Assembly (NCBI RefSeq): GCF_036226685.1
Contig: NZ_CP109009.1
Span: forward strand, 8,025,501 to 8,089,500
Source of the DNA: Streptomyces sp. NBC_00690
Lineage (GTDB): Bacteria > Actinomycetota > Actinomycetes > Streptomycetales > Streptomycetaceae
Length of the DNA stretch: 64,000 nt
Direction: 5' to 3'
Below the pieces are notes generated by a model. The model made no database searches. It saw only the letters and a program-made list of their open reading frames with translations, and was not told the DNA's origin. Position numbers and translations under genes: made by a program. Of this stretch, positions 1-8,678 are shown piece after piece. Position 1 is the first letter of the stretch; every line of letters starts with the position of its first letter.

Positions 1-607
1 GCAGCACCGCGACCCGGTCCGCGAGTCGGACGGCTTCGTCCACGTCATGGGTGACCAGGAGGACGGCGGGGCGGTAGCGGCGGCACAGGTCCCCCACGAG
101 GTCCTGCATCCGTAGCCGGGTGAGTGCGTCGAGCGCGGCGAACGGCTCGTCCAGCAGGAGGAGTTCGGGGCGCCGCACCAGGGCGCGGGCGAGGGCGACG
201 CGCTGTGCCTCGCCACCGGACAGGGTGCCTGGCCAGGCATCGGCGTGTGAGGCGAGGCCCACCTCACGCAGTGCCCGCAGCCCGGTCTCCCGGGTGGCGG
301 CGCCGCGCGGCATGGCGACGACGGTATTGGCGAGGACTCTCTTCGAGGGGACGAGACGGGGTTCCTGGAACACGATCGTGCGGGCCTCGGGCACCAGGAC
401 CTGGCCACCGTCGGAGCGGTCGAGTGCGCCGAGGATGCGGAGCAGAGTGGTCTTGCCGCTGCCACTGGCACCGAGCAGGGCGACGAACTCGCCCCGGGCG
501 ATGGTGAGATGCAGTCCGTCGAGAACGGCCCGCTCCCCGAACACCCGACGCAGTCCGCGGACCTGAACGGCGGTGCCAGTGTCAGCGGCATCGGCGAAGT
601 CGCTCAT
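1..607 (-). CDS. ABC transporter ATP-binding protein, SsuB-like (C-terminus outside window)
   Basis: This is the ATPase subunit of a sulfonate/nitrate/taurine-type importer, working on the cytoplasmic face with the permease encoded just upstream. Reading leftward from the ATG at 607, 202 codons are visible and the frame is still open at the window edge, so the gene is partial. Walker A GASGSGKTT is at about residues 46-54, the signature LSGGEAQ at about 129-135, Walker B LLLLDEP at about 149-155 followed by the D-loop, and the H-loop THD near 186. The start overlaps the stop of the permease gene by four bases (ATGA), which supports both the start choice and translational coupling. It is the last visible gene of the operon that begins with the DszB-like gene. 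The substrate is inferred from neighbours and not from this protein. Confidence 0.93.
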   Translation of the reverse strand, partial: MSDFADAADTGTAVQVRGLRRVFGERAVLDGLHLTIARGEFVALLGASGSGKTTLLRILGALDRSDGGQVLVPEARTIVFQEPRLVPSKRVLANTVVAMPRGAATRETGLRALREVGLASHADAWPGTLSGGEAQRVALARALVRRPELLLLDEPFAALDALTRLRMQDLVGDLCRRYRPAVLLVTHDVDEAVRLADRVAVL

Positions 608-1434
608 CGGACCGCCCCCAGCGTGCGCCAGGGCATCAGGAACCGCTCCAGCAGTCGGACGATGCCGTCGGCGGTGAGCCCGAGCAGGGCGTACACGAGG
701 ATGCACACGGCAAGGACGTCCGTTCGCGCGTACGCCTGGGCCTGGGCCATCAGATAGCCGATGCCCGCGGTGGCGTTGATCTCCTCGGCGGCGACCAGTG
801 CGATCACGCTCAGGGTCATGGACAGCCGCAGTCCGGACAGCAACGACGGCAGCGCTGCGGGCAGGACGACCTCACGGACGAGCGCCAGCCGGCCCATCCC
901 GAAGGAGCGCATCGCCTCCAGGAGCTTGCGGTCGGTGCCGCGCACTCCGCCCGCGGTGCTGACGTACATGGGGAACGTCGTCGCAAAGGCGATCAGCAGG
1001 ATCTTCGCCGTCTCGGTGATCCCGAACCAGACCATGAACAGTGGAACCAGGGCGAGGAAGGGGATCGTGCGCATCGCCTGGAGGGAGGAGTCGAGGAGTT
1101 CGTCCCCGGATCTACTGAAGCCGGTGACGACTCCGAGGACGACGCCGGCGACCAGTCCCAGCAGCAGTCCGATCCCGGAGCGGGTGAGGGAGGCGGCCAG
1201 GGCGTCGGGCAGTTCGCCGTTGCCCCACAGTTCACCCACCGCACGGAGGACATCGGGGGGTCCGGCGAGGATGTCGGGGGTGAGCAGTCCGGTGGCGGAC
1301 GAGGTCCACCAGGCGCCGATCAGCAGCAGTGGGCCCAGGGCCCGTACGGTGAGGGAGACGGCTCTCGGTCGATCGCGGGGCAGGTCGGGCCGTGGGGCGA
1401 CGAGCTTGTCGGCGGGCCGGGTCGCGGTGCTCAT
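604..1434 (-). CDS. ABC transporter permease, SsuC-like
   Basis: This 276-residue inner-membrane permease belongs to the BPD_transp_1 family. Hydrophobic helices begin near residue 32 and continue to the C-terminus. The EAA-type coupling loop that contacts the ATPase is visible at about residues 172-190 (EAMRSFGMGRLALVREVVLP). Its length and layout match SsuC/TauC permeases for aliphatic sulfonates. ATGA overlaps join it to the binding-protein gene upstream and the ATPase gene downstream, so one mRNA should make all transporter parts. The exact ligand cannot be read from the sequence; an organic sulfonate or sulfinate is inferred from the DszB-like gene at the head of the operon. Confidence 0.93.
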   Translation of the reverse strand: MSTATRPADKLVAPRPDLPRDRPRAVSLTVRALGPLLLIGAWWTSSATGLLTPDILAGPPDVLRAVGELWGNGELPDALAASLTRSGIGLLLGLVAGVVLGVVTGFSRSGDELLDSSLQAMRTIPFLALVPLFMVWFGITETAKILLIAFATTFPMYVSTAGGVRGTDRKLLEAMRSFGMGRLALVREVVLPAALPSLLSGLRLSMTLSVIALVAAEEINATAGIGYLMAQAQAYARTDVLAVCILVYALLGLTADGIVRLLERFLMPWRTLGAVR

Positions 1435-2444
1435 CCCAGGGCCTCGACGTCGAGGATGTGGGGCTTGACGTCGACCGGCTTTCTGAGCACCTTCTGTTCG
1501 AGGTAGAAGCGGGCCACGGACTCGAAGCGCTTGATGTCGTCGGCCCCGATCTGTTCGACGGTCCCGCCCTCGCGCAGAATGCGGAGCTGGAGCTCCTTGG
1601 CCGCACCGGTGACGGCCGTCGGCCCGCGGTCGGTGAAGACGTTGACGTACTTCTCCGGGGCGGCCTTCTGGGTCACGCTGCCGGTGCGGAGATAGTCGTA
1701 CAGGGCCTTGACCACCTTGGGATGCTGCTCGGCGAAGCCGGTGCGCACCGCGTGGAAGCTGTAGTTGTCCGAGCCGACGGCGGCGCCGTCGGCGACGAAG
1801 CGGGAGTCGCCGCTGCCGAGCTCCGCGACGGAGTAGGCGGCCCAGGACGCCCAGGCGTCCACCTGGCCCGTCTTGTAGACGGAGGCGGTCTGGTCGGGGC
1901 GTAGATAGACGCGTTCGACCTTGTCGGCCGGAACGCCGTGCCGGGCGAGCGCCTTGAGGAGGAGGTACTCGCCGGTGCCGCCCTCATTGACGGCGACCTT
2001 GCGTCCGGCGAGGTCCTTGACCGTGTTGATGCCGGAGTCCTTCCGGACGAGGATGCCCTCGCCCGCGCCGTCCGGGGTGATGGCGCTGAAGAGCTTGAAT
2101 CCGGGTTTCTGGGTGAGGGCAGTGACTCCGGAGGTGATGGATCCGGTGGCGATGTCCAACTGGTCGGCGTTGAGGGCCTGGGCGGCGGGGGCGAACGGCC
2201 CGCTGCTGCCCGTCCATTCGACCCGCGCGCCGACCCGGGCGAGCGCCTTGTCGAGGCTGCCGTCCTTCTTGCCGAGTGCGAGGACACCCGAGTTCTTGGG
2301 GTCGGGGATGCGGATGACGACGGACTTCTTGTCGCCCGTCGTGTTCCCTTCGGCGGTACCGCAGGCGGCGAGCGGAAGGAGGACGGCGGTGGTGGCGAGA
2401 GCGGCGGCGGTGGTGCGCGCGGTCCGGCGGTTCAGGGGATTCAC
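1431..2444 (-). CDS. ABC transporter substrate-binding lipoprotein, SsuA-like
   Basis: This 337-residue protein has an N-terminal signal peptide ending in the lipobox LAAC, with the acylated cysteine at residue 28, so it should be a lipoprotein on the outer face of the membrane. The rest resembles NMT1/SsuA-type periplasmic-binding proteins: an early IRIPDPKNSGVLALGKK segment, a central GRKVAVNEGGTGEYLL loop and a C-terminal helix rich in charged residues. It would capture an organosulfur compound for the permease and ATPase that follow. The ATG at 2444 overlaps the stop of the DszB-like gene by four bases. A nitrate, taurine or pyrimidine ligand cannot be excluded from sequence alone. Confidence 0.9.
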   Translation of the reverse strand: MNPLNRRTARTTAAALATTAVLLPLAACGTAEGNTTGDKKSVVIRIPDPKNSGVLALGKKDGSLDKALARVGARVEWTGSSGPFAPAAQALNADQLDIATGSITSGVTALTQKPGFKLFSAITPDGAGEGILVRKDSGINTVKDLAGRKVAVNEGGTGEYLLLKALARHGVPADKVERVYLRPDQTASVYKTGQVDAWASWAAYSVAELGSGDSRFVADGAAVGSDNYSFHAVRTGFAEQHPKVVKALYDYLRTGSVTQKAAPEKYVNVFTDRGPTAVTGAAKELQLRILREGGTVEQIGADDIKRFESVARFYLEQKVLRKPVDVKPHILDVEALG

Positions 2445-3457
2445 TGGGGGTCCTTGGCGGTGGCGAGGTGGTGGCCGTGGGCGGCTGCCCGGCGGAGGGG
2501 TTCGGGTGCGGCCCAGTCCCGAACGTCGACGGGGGCGGCGAGGAAGCCGTGGGCGCGCAGGGCGTGTTCCTGTTGGGTGAGCAGGTCGAGGCGCTCGTCG
2601 GAGAGGTCGATGTGCAGATCGCGATGGCTGTGTGCTCGGTAGGCGCCGGCCACGCTCACGGCGTCCGCACCGGTTTCCCGGCTCAGTACCCCGGCGAGCT
2701 CGTCGGTGTGGTCGGCCGCCCAGTCGGCGGCTCGGACGAGGACGGTGAGATAGCGGGAGACCAGGTCAGGCCGCTCTTCCAGCAGGCTTTCGCGGACGGT
2801 GATCGGGCGGGGGGTGCCGTTGTTGATCCGGGTGCGACGGTCGGGGTGGTCGTCGAGTTCGACGGCGATCCGTGCGCCGTACCGGGCGGCTGCCGCGAGG
2901 GCCGTTGCCCCCTTGGCGTACACAGCGTCGACGGTGCCTTCGCGCAGGGCGGCGAGTTCGGCGGACCACTGGTCGGCGTGGGCGTCGGCGGGTACGTCGA
3001 CGAGGACGGTGTCCGCGAGGGAGAGGCCGGCGGTGGACAGCGCGCCGTCGAAGCCGCGCAGGGCCATCGCCCGCCAGAAGTCGATCGGTAGCGGATGTCG
3101 GGGGATGGCGAGCCTTTTGCCGCGCAGTCCGGCCGGCTCATGGACGGCGGAGTCGGCGGCAACGAGGATGACTTGGCGTTCCTCGATCCAGGTGAGTCCG
3201 ATCAGTCGGGTGGGTTCGCCGCGTGAACGGGCCCACAGCGCGGGGACGTTGCCGCCCTCGCGGAAGAGTCCGTCCAGGGCGTGGGTGTAGTGATGGTCGC
3301 GGGCGGTGGCGGCGGGCGCGTCCTGGAGGGAGCGAACGGCGATCCCGTCGGGCGCGAACTCGTCGGCCAGCCAGCCGAGATCGGCGGCGATTCCGGTGGC
3401 GGTGGGCACGGGGCAACGGGTGAACCACAGGGCGGTGGGTGTCGCGGAATGTGTCAT
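2441..3457 (-). CDS. DszB-like desulfinase / substrate-binding-fold protein
   Basis: This 338-residue protein has no signal peptide. It shares the periplasmic-binding-protein fold but looks like the cytoplasmic desulfinase DszB, which releases sulfite from 2-hydroxybiphenyl-2-sulfinate. Recalled DszB features are matched: a TRCPVP segment with Cys15 (DszB SNCPVP, Cys27), then His56 and Arg66 exactly ten residues apart in a segment ending REGGNVP (DszB His60 and Arg70, ending RFGGEIP), and a C-terminal DWAAPEPL (DszB QWAAPEFL). These are the three known catalytic residues. It is the first structural gene of the operon and is followed by SsuABC-like genes, so the likely job is to free sulfite from an imported organosulfinate or sulfonate. 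A non-catalytic binding protein is the alternative. The substrate is unknown. Confidence 0.75.
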   Translation of the reverse strand: MTHSATPTALWFTRCPVPTATGIAADLGWLADEFAPDGIAVRSLQDAPAATARDHHYTHALDGLFREGGNVPALWARSRGEPTRLIGLTWIEERQVILVAADSAVHEPAGLRGKRLAIPRHPLPIDFWRAMALRGFDGALSTAGLSLADTVLVDVPADAHADQWSAELAALREGTVDAVYAKGATALAAAARYGARIAVELDDHPDRRTRINNGTPRPITVRESLLEERPDLVSRYLTVLVRAADWAADHTDELAGVLSRETGADAVSVAGAYRAHSHRDLHIDLSDERLDLLTQQEHALRAHGFLAAPVDVRDWAAPEPLRRAAAHGHHLATAKDPQ

Positions 3458-3684
3458 GGGCCCTTCTCGGCCGGAGAGACGGTGATGACCGCCGCACGGA
3501 TCGACGGACGGACGTCCGGGAACACGGGGGCGTAGGGAGGGTGCGTGGGTGTCTGCCGGAACGGTGCCGGAGCAGTACGCATCAGCAGCGGGACGCCGCC
3601 GCCCGGTCAGGTGTGTGCGCCCGCTTGGGGAACGTCACACTGCGGGACGAGTGAAATGGTGGCGGCGCGGGGCCTGGGTGCGGG

Positions 3685-3792
3685 TCAGCGACAGCCGGAG
3701 CTGGCGACCCGGACCAGGTCGATGTGGCGACGGCTGCTGAGAGCAGGCGTCACCGAGGGCACCAGGGCGGTGAGGGTCCGGTGGACGGTCAC
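3685..3792 (-). CDS. Sulfur-operon leader peptide (probable attenuator)
   Basis: This 35-codon ORF starts at a GTG with GAGAGGAG about seven bases upstream. It ends in RRHIDLVRVASSGCR. The RRHIDLxRV...CR pattern is shared by short peptides often annotated as putative leader peptides ahead of sulfur-assimilation operons in Streptomyces and relatives. The cysteine codon near the end, 228 bases before the DszB-like gene, fits a cysteine-responsive attenuation mechanism. The peptide itself probably has no other function. It was identified by pattern and strong ribosome binding site, not by length. Confidence 0.8.
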   Translation of the reverse strand: MTVHRTLTALVPSVTPALSSRRHIDLVRVASSGCR

Positions 3793-3867
3793 GGCGGTGC
3801 TCCTCTCGACAGTGGCTGGATCGGTGCCGCGACTCTTGCACGGCCGTTGCCGCAGGGACAAGTTGCT

Positions 3868-3882
3868 TCCCACATCGTGGGA
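3868..3882. promoter_or_regulatory. Palindromic operator candidate, copy 1
   Basis: TCCCACATCGTGGGA is a perfect inverted repeat with 6-base arms and a 3-base spacer. It lies 76 bases upstream of the leader-peptide start, in the divergent control region. A near copy lies at 3974-3988. It is a candidate binding site for the adjacent IclR regulator, inferred from position only. Confidence 0.5.
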
Positions 3883-3973
3883 CATTCGGCCTTCTGTTCA
3901 TCCTCTGGAAACGCATTCACACTTCTCCCGCCAGGGCAGGGCGAGTTGACCCGAACGCCGAGTCGGGGAAGGC

Positions 3974-3988
3974 TGCCACATCATGGGA
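3974..3988. promoter_or_regulatory. Palindromic operator candidate, copy 2 (over the IclR start codon)
   Basis: TGCCACATCATGGGA matches the palindrome at 3868-3882 in 13 of 15 positions, and the ATG of the IclR gene (3983) lies inside it. This arrangement would allow the regulator to repress its own gene. The binding protein is inferred. Confidence 0.45.
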
Positions 3989-4861
3989 AGCTCATCTGAT
4001 GAAGCCACGGCCCGACCACGTCCCGCCCGGCGTTCACGGACCGCCGCGCCTACGGCGCACCCCGACCCCGGGCACGGACAGCCGGCTGCCACCGCCCCGA
4101 CCGGATCGCAGGCCGTGAGCCGGGCGCTCGGCGTCCTGCACTGTTTCCGCGACAACGGCACTCCCCTGAGCGCCTCGGACATCGCGCGCCGCACCGCACT
4201 GTCGGTCTCAACGGCCCACCGGCTGGCGCGGACCCTGGTGGCGGCCGGATTCCTCGAACAGGACGCCCACACCGCCCGCTACCGACTGGGCCCCGCCGTC
4301 ACCGAACTCGGCCAACTCTCCTACCACCAACGCGGACTGCACCTCACCGTCCCGGAACTCGCCGACCTCGCGGCCCGCACCGGGGCCACCGCCGACCTCG
4401 CCCTGCGGGACGGTGTCCATGCGCTGATCCTGGTCGGCGGTTCGGTACATCACAACACCGGCATCGGCCTGCGCCGGCCGCTGCACTCCACCGCCCTCGG
4501 CAAGGTTCTCCTCGCCTGGCCGGGCGACGGTCCTGACCCGGTCGATGCACTCCCGGGACTGGTCGCCTTCACCGACCGCACCATCGTCGACCCGGAAGCG
4601 CTGCGCACCGAACTCGACAGGGTGCGCGAGCGGGGCCACGCCGTCAACGACGGCGAATCGGCGCTCGGTGTCCGTACGGTGGCGGTGCCCGTGTTCGACC
4701 ACACCGAACGGGCCCGATTCGCCCTCGCCCTACGCGCGACACCGGCTGTGCTCACGGACGATCGCCTGTCCTGGTTCGCCGACCAGGCACGGGCCTGCGC
4801 CGCCGCGCTGGAGGTCCTGCTCCTGCCACCGACCGAACGCCGCGCCGCCACCCGGCCATAA
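3983..4861 (+). CDS. IclR-family transcriptional regulator
   Basis: This 292-residue protein has a basic, low-complexity N-terminus (about 1-40). A winged helix-turn-helix follows at about 45-95, with SRALGVLHCF, LSASDIARRTALSVSTAHRLARTL and GFLEQD segments typical of IclR. The C-terminal effector domain (about 110-280) carries the family's STALGKVLLAW and GESALGVRTVAVPVFD motifs. It is divergently transcribed from the desulfinase-transporter operon, so it probably controls that operon in response to a small molecule. Two related palindromes in the shared upstream region, one overlapping its own start codon, suggest autoregulation. GGGGAAGG is visible upstream with a somewhat long spacing of about ten bases. 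Confidence 0.9.
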   Translation: MGSSSDEATARPRPARRSRTAAPTAHPDPGHGQPAATAPTGSQAVSRALGVLHCFRDNGTPLSASDIARRTALSVSTAHRLARTLVAAGFLEQDAHTARYRLGPAVTELGQLSYHQRGLHLTVPELADLAARTGATADLALRDGVHALILVGGSVHHNTGIGLRRPLHSTALGKVLLAWPGDGPDPVDALPGLVAFTDRTIVDPEALRTELDRVRERGHAVNDGESALGVRTVAVPVFDHTERARFALALRATPAVLTDDRLSWFADQARACAAALEVLLLPPTERRAATRP

Positions 4862-5528
4862 ACCGGGTACGCCGCAGAACTCCGCTCGCCATACGTTGCG
4901 CACTGGGGGAAGCATGATCAGCGGGTCGCCTCCCCACCATGCACGGGCATGGTCCAACGCCGTTGCACCATGCGGACCGTGGTTGACGAGAAGGGCGATG
5001 TACTGCTCAATTAGTCGTATGACTGCCGATCAGCGTCTGGTCACCCGTGATCACATCGACTTCGGCCGGGTGTGGTCCGCGGCGTGTTGTGCCTGACACA
5101 GCAGCGAGCCGGCCGCCCGGCTTTCCCCCTCGGTAACCCCGTTGCGGGCCGGTTCCCACCGTTGCGACACCCTCGTACGCATGCGCTGAGCAATCCCCAA
5201 CACTGAGTCCGCGTACGGATGGTCCTGCGGGAGCGCCCACTCTGCCGCACCGCGCCCGAGGACCCCCTCGGTGTCGTCCCACCCGTTCAGCCACCTGTTC
5301 CCAACTCTGGGGCACTGTCACGCCCGCCCATGCCGAGGGCTGCTCCGCCGTACCCGCGTACTGTCCGCGAAACGGCCCCGAGGACCGCCACTTCGGTGGG
5401 ATCCCTTGGCAGCCGTCGGCACCGAAATCGTTTCCGAAGAGGGCTCCGAATCGGCCCTGTGACAGCGCCTGCGCCGCTCTGCCGCGGCGGCGATCCCCCA
5501 TCAACCCCACACTCCCGAAGGGCCCACC
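4862..5528. other. Intergenic region without a recognisable gene
   Basis: These 667 bases lie between the IclR gene and the FMN reductase. Open frames on both strands lack family-like composition, good ribosome binding sites and plausible domains. The last part must hold the promoter of the reductase gene, but no clear operator or leader peptide was seen. Confidence 0.6.
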
Positions 5529-6095
5529 ATGGCCACCGTCCTGTCCGTCTCCGGAAGTCCCTCCGCCGCCTCGCGCACCGCACATCTGCTACGTCACCTG
5601 GACCGGCGGCTCAAGGACCAGGGACACGAGGTGATCCCGTTGGACGTCCGTACCCTCCCCGCCGAGGCACTGCTCAAGGCCGACTTCAGCGACCCGGCGA
5701 TCGTTGCGGCGACCGCGCTCTTCGACCGCGCGGAGGGAGTTGTCATCGGCACGCCCGTGTACAAGGCCGCCTACTCCGGGGTGCTGAAGGCCCTGCTGGA
5801 CCTCCTGCCGCAGTACGCCCTGGCCGGAAAGACCGTCCTGCCGCTGGCGACCGGTGGCACCACGACACACGTCCTCGCGATCGACTACGCCCTGCGCCCG
5901 GTGCTCAGCTCCATGGGGGCCGGACACATCGTGCAGGGCTGGTTCACACTCGACAAGGACATCGTGGTGGGCGACGACGGAATCGTGACCGTCGCACCGG
6001 GCACGGCCGAGTCCCTCACGCGGGTCGTGGACCAGTTCTCCGAGGCTCTGGGCGGGCGAACGGCACTCCTGGCGGGCGTAGGTGGCCGGCCGTGA
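5529..6095 (+). CDS. ssuE: NADPH-dependent FMN reductase, SsuE-type
   Basis: This 188-residue flavodoxin-fold enzyme reduces FMN with NAD(P)H and hands FMNH2 to a partner monooxygenase. The phosphate-binding loop SGSPSAASRT is at about residues 8-17. GTPVYKAAYSGVLKALLDLL at about 74-93 is the classic SsuE signature, and LPLATGGTTTHVLAIDYALR follows. SsuE normally serves SsuD, but no SsuD is present here. The nearest candidate partner in the window is the acyl-CoA-dehydrogenase-like flavin monooxygenase at 13633-14817. Its closeness to the DszB-like operon suggests a role in organosulfur breakdown. The ATG follows GAAGGGCCCACC, an acceptable ribosome binding site. Confidence 0.92.
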   Translation: MATVLSVSGSPSAASRTAHLLRHLDRRLKDQGHEVIPLDVRTLPAEALLKADFSDPAIVAATALFDRAEGVVIGTPVYKAAYSGVLKALLDLLPQYALAGKTVLPLATGGTTTHVLAIDYALRPVLSSMGAGHIVQGWFTLDKDIVVGDDGIVTVAPGTAESLTRVVDQFSEALGGRTALLAGVGGRP

Positions 6096-6107
6096 CCGTC
6101 GGAGGTT

Positions 6108-6140
6108 GGTGGGAATCCCACCCGGGTTACGGTGTGTTTT
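6108..6140. terminator. Short hairpin with T-run between convergent genes
   Basis: GGTGGG-AAT-CCCACC forms a 6-bp stem at 6108-6122, and GTGTGTTTTT follows at about 6131-6140. It lies between the convergent FMN reductase and SpoIIE phosphatase genes. Confidence 0.4.
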
Positions 6141-6188
6141 TCCGCGGCCTCCGGGCCGGGCGCGGGAGTCCCGGTGCCCCGGGTGGGT

Positions 6189-8678
6189 TCAGGTGAGGGG
6201 AAGTCGCCGGATCAGCAGTACCGCCACGTCGTCGTATCCGGGGGCGGTGAACGCGTCGGACACCAGGAGGTGGGCGAGTTCCTCCAGATCGGATCGTGTG
6301 TCGGCTCTGCCGTCCCTGGCCTCCCTCATCCACTGGCCAAGGGCGGTGGACACGGCTGCCACCGCCTGGTCGTACGGGCGATCCGGCCGGTCCACCAGAC
6401 CGTCCGTGTAGAGCAGCAGGGTGGCGCCCGGTTGAAGTTGGCCGTGGAAGACGGGATACCGGTCATCCGGTGCGTAGCCCAGGGGAAGCGCGCCGGGCAC
6501 GTCCAGCTCCCGCACGGTTCCGTCCGGCTCGCACTGGAGTGGGCTGGGATGGCCGGCCCGGACGATCTGGAGGCTTCCGGGCGGGGCGACATCGACGATG
6601 CAGCAGGTGGCGAAGCGTTCTGTGTCCAAACCCCAGAGGGTCTGATTGCCGCGTGCCATCAGATGCTCTGCTCGGTATCCGTCCGAGGCGTGTGCCCGCA
6701 GCGCGGTGCGCAGCTGTCCCATGACTCCGGCGGCCTGTGCACTGTGGCCCTGTACGTCCCCGATGACGAACGAGGCGCCGCCGTCATCGCGCGGCATCAT
6801 GTCGAACCAGTCGCCCCCGACCTGCATGCCTTCCGCGGCGGGGAGGTAGCGAGCGGCGATCTCGAACCCCGTCAGCTGGTCCAGGGTCCGCGGCATCATC
6901 AGTTCCTGGAGTTCGGTCATCCGATGGCGGAAGAGGTCGGAGAGCCGGGCGCGGGCCAGGGACTGGGCGAGAATGCTGCCGACGGCCGCAATGATGATCT
7001 GGTCGTCGGAACCGAAGGCGCGCGGTTCGGAGTAGGAGATGAGACACGTTCCGACCGTGCCGTCCGCCGAGGCCAGTGGCATGAAGACAAGCGCCTGGTG
7101 GCCGGGGGAAGGCCGGAACCGGTGGGCGGGGAAGCGTTGGACGTACTCCTTGCGCGTCCGGAAGAAGAGTGGGTGTTGCGCGCGCAGCGCCGCGGCCATC
7201 GGACCGTCGCCTTCCGCTCCGAGCAGGCGCAGCCGCTCCATGGTCTCTTCGGGATAGCCGGCGGCGCCCGCGAGGAGGAGCCGTCCGTCGTGCTCAAGGT
7301 GGATGGCGATGGCATGGGCGCCCAGCTCGGGCAGGACGGTGCCCGTCATGGCGGCCAGGACCTCCTGGGTGGTCAGTGCGGCGGCGAAGGCGCTGGTCAC
7401 CCGGAGGACGAACTCCCTGCGGGCCTCCCTCCGGGCCTCGCGCTCCCGCTGCTCGGAGATGTCCCACACCACACCGACCATGTTCCCGGGCTCATCGTTC
7501 TCCGTACGCTCGACCTTGCCCTTGGCCTCCAACCAGTGGTGGGAGCCGTCGGGCCAGACCGCACGGCAGATGACGTGGTATTCCCCGGTCTCCATGCTCT
7601 CCGCGATCGCCTGCTGCACGGCTGCTCGGTCGTCCGGGTGGATGGCGTTCTCGAAGGACGCAAGACGCGAGTCGAAATCGTCCGACTCGATGCCGAACAA
7701 TTTGACCGTGCGCTCGTCCCAGATGAGAGTGCCCGTGCCGATGTCCCACTCGAAGGCCCCGATGTTTCCGCTGGACATGGCGAGTTCCAGACGGGTTCGC
7801 CGGCTGAGTCGGCCCGTGGCGGAATCGGCCGCGGGCACGGCGGCGAGTGGGCCGGACACCTCCAGTACGAGCAGGTGCTCCAGCCGGTGCGCGAACACAT
7901 CGGCGACCATGGTCAGCAGTTGCTCGTCCTCCGCGGCCAGACTGCTGGCCCGGGAGAACCGTACGACCAGGCCCCCGAGGGACCGGTCATCGACCATCAG
8001 CGGCAGGACGACGTAGTCCATGGCGACGTCCAGGAGCTCGCCCAGGTCGGGATACCGCACCATGAGCTCTTCGGCCATGCCGAAGACGGGCCGCTGTTCC
8101 CGTACGGCGGTGGCGAGCGGCAGTGTGGAGTCGGGGGCGACCACCGAGAACCGTTCGATGAGGTCCGTGTCCATTCCCCGGTGCCCGGCGAGGCGGAGCC
8201 AGCCGTCCGCATCGGCGATGAAGACGGCCCCGGCATCCGGGGCGATGCCCGCGAGCGCCACATCGAGAGCCGTGGCGAGCAGAGTGTCAGCGTCTGGGCA
8301 GCTCAGCAGTCGGATGACGCTTTCGCGGAGGGTGGGCGGCCGGGCGATGGCACGGGATTCCGCAGGGCCCGACTCGGCCGTATCGGGATCCACCGTATCG
8401 GGACCGGCCTCATCGGGATCGGTGGGATCGGGATCGGTGGGATGGACGGCATCCGAGGTGGCGGCAGGGGGTGCGGTGGGTCGGCCCGACGTGGGCTGTT
8501 CGGGTGGTGGACCGGGCTTGGCTCGGGGAGGTGTCCGGCTTGCCGGGTCGGGCTCCTGGACGGCTTCCGGGTCCGACGGTGCCGCGGGGTCAGTGGGCCC
8601 GCTCGCATCGGGGGACCGGTGCCGCGGCGCGTTCGGTGGCGGCCGATCCTCGCTCCCGGGACTGCCCTGCACTGCCAC
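6189..8678 (-). CDS. GAF-PAS-GAF-SpoIIE-type protein phosphatase
   Basis: This 829-residue soluble signalling protein begins at a GTG preceded by a strong GAGGAGG. Residues 1-115 are Pro/Asp-rich and probably disordered, with a DPD-type repeat near 80-100. A GAF domain follows (about 120-275), then a PAS/PAC domain (about 296-415, with WDERTVKLFGI and IHPDDR motifs), a second GAF domain (about 425-590) and a PPM/SpoIIE phosphatase domain (about 615-829). The phosphatase motifs are visible: GGDWFDMM, FVIGDVQGHS, AGHPSPL, LLYTDGLVD and GYDDVAVLLI. Such proteins dephosphorylate anti-anti-sigma factors, so it probably links an unknown stress or small-molecule signal to a sigma factor. No kinase or anti-sigma gene is adjacent. 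Confidence 0.92.
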   Translation of the reverse strand: MAVQGSPGSEDRPPPNAPRHRSPDASGPTDPAAPSDPEAVQEPDPASRTPPRAKPGPPPEQPTSGRPTAPPAATSDAVHPTDPDPTDPDEAGPDTVDPDTAESGPAESRAIARPPTLRESVIRLLSCPDADTLLATALDVALAGIAPDAGAVFIADADGWLRLAGHRGMDTDLIERFSVVAPDSTLPLATAVREQRPVFGMAEELMVRYPDLGELLDVAMDYVVLPLMVDDRSLGGLVVRFSRASSLAAEDEQLLTMVADVFAHRLEHLLVLEVSGPLAAVPAADSATGRLSRRTRLELAMSSGNIGAFEWDIGTGTLIWDERTVKLFGIESDDFDSRLASFENAIHPDDRAAVQQAIAESMETGEYHVICRAVWPDGSHHWLEAKGKVERTENDEPGNMVGVVWDISEQREREARREARREFVLRVTSAFAAALTTQEVLAAMTGTVLPELGAHAIAIHLEHDGRLLLAGAAGYPEETMERLRLLGAEGDGPMAAALRAQHPLFFRTRKEYVQRFPAHRFRPSPGHQALVFMPLASADGTVGTCLISYSEPRAFGSDDQIIIAAVGSILAQSLARARLSDLFRHRMTELQELMMPRTLDQLTGFEIAARYLPAAEGMQVGGDWFDMMPRDDGGASFVIGDVQGHSAQAAGVMGQLRTALRAHASDGYRAEHLMARGNQTLWGLDTERFATCCIVDVAPPGSLQIVRAGHPSPLQCEPDGTVRELDVPGALPLGYAPDDRYPVFHGQLQPGATLLLYTDGLVDRPDRPYDQAVAAVSTALGQWMREARDGRADTRSDLEELAHLLVSDAFTAPGYDDVAVLLIRRLPLT

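Noticed and set aside
5007..5585. 192-codon frame on the - strand before the FMN reductase
   Set aside because: Gly/Arg-rich residues, no ribosome binding site and overlap with the reductase start argue against a gene.
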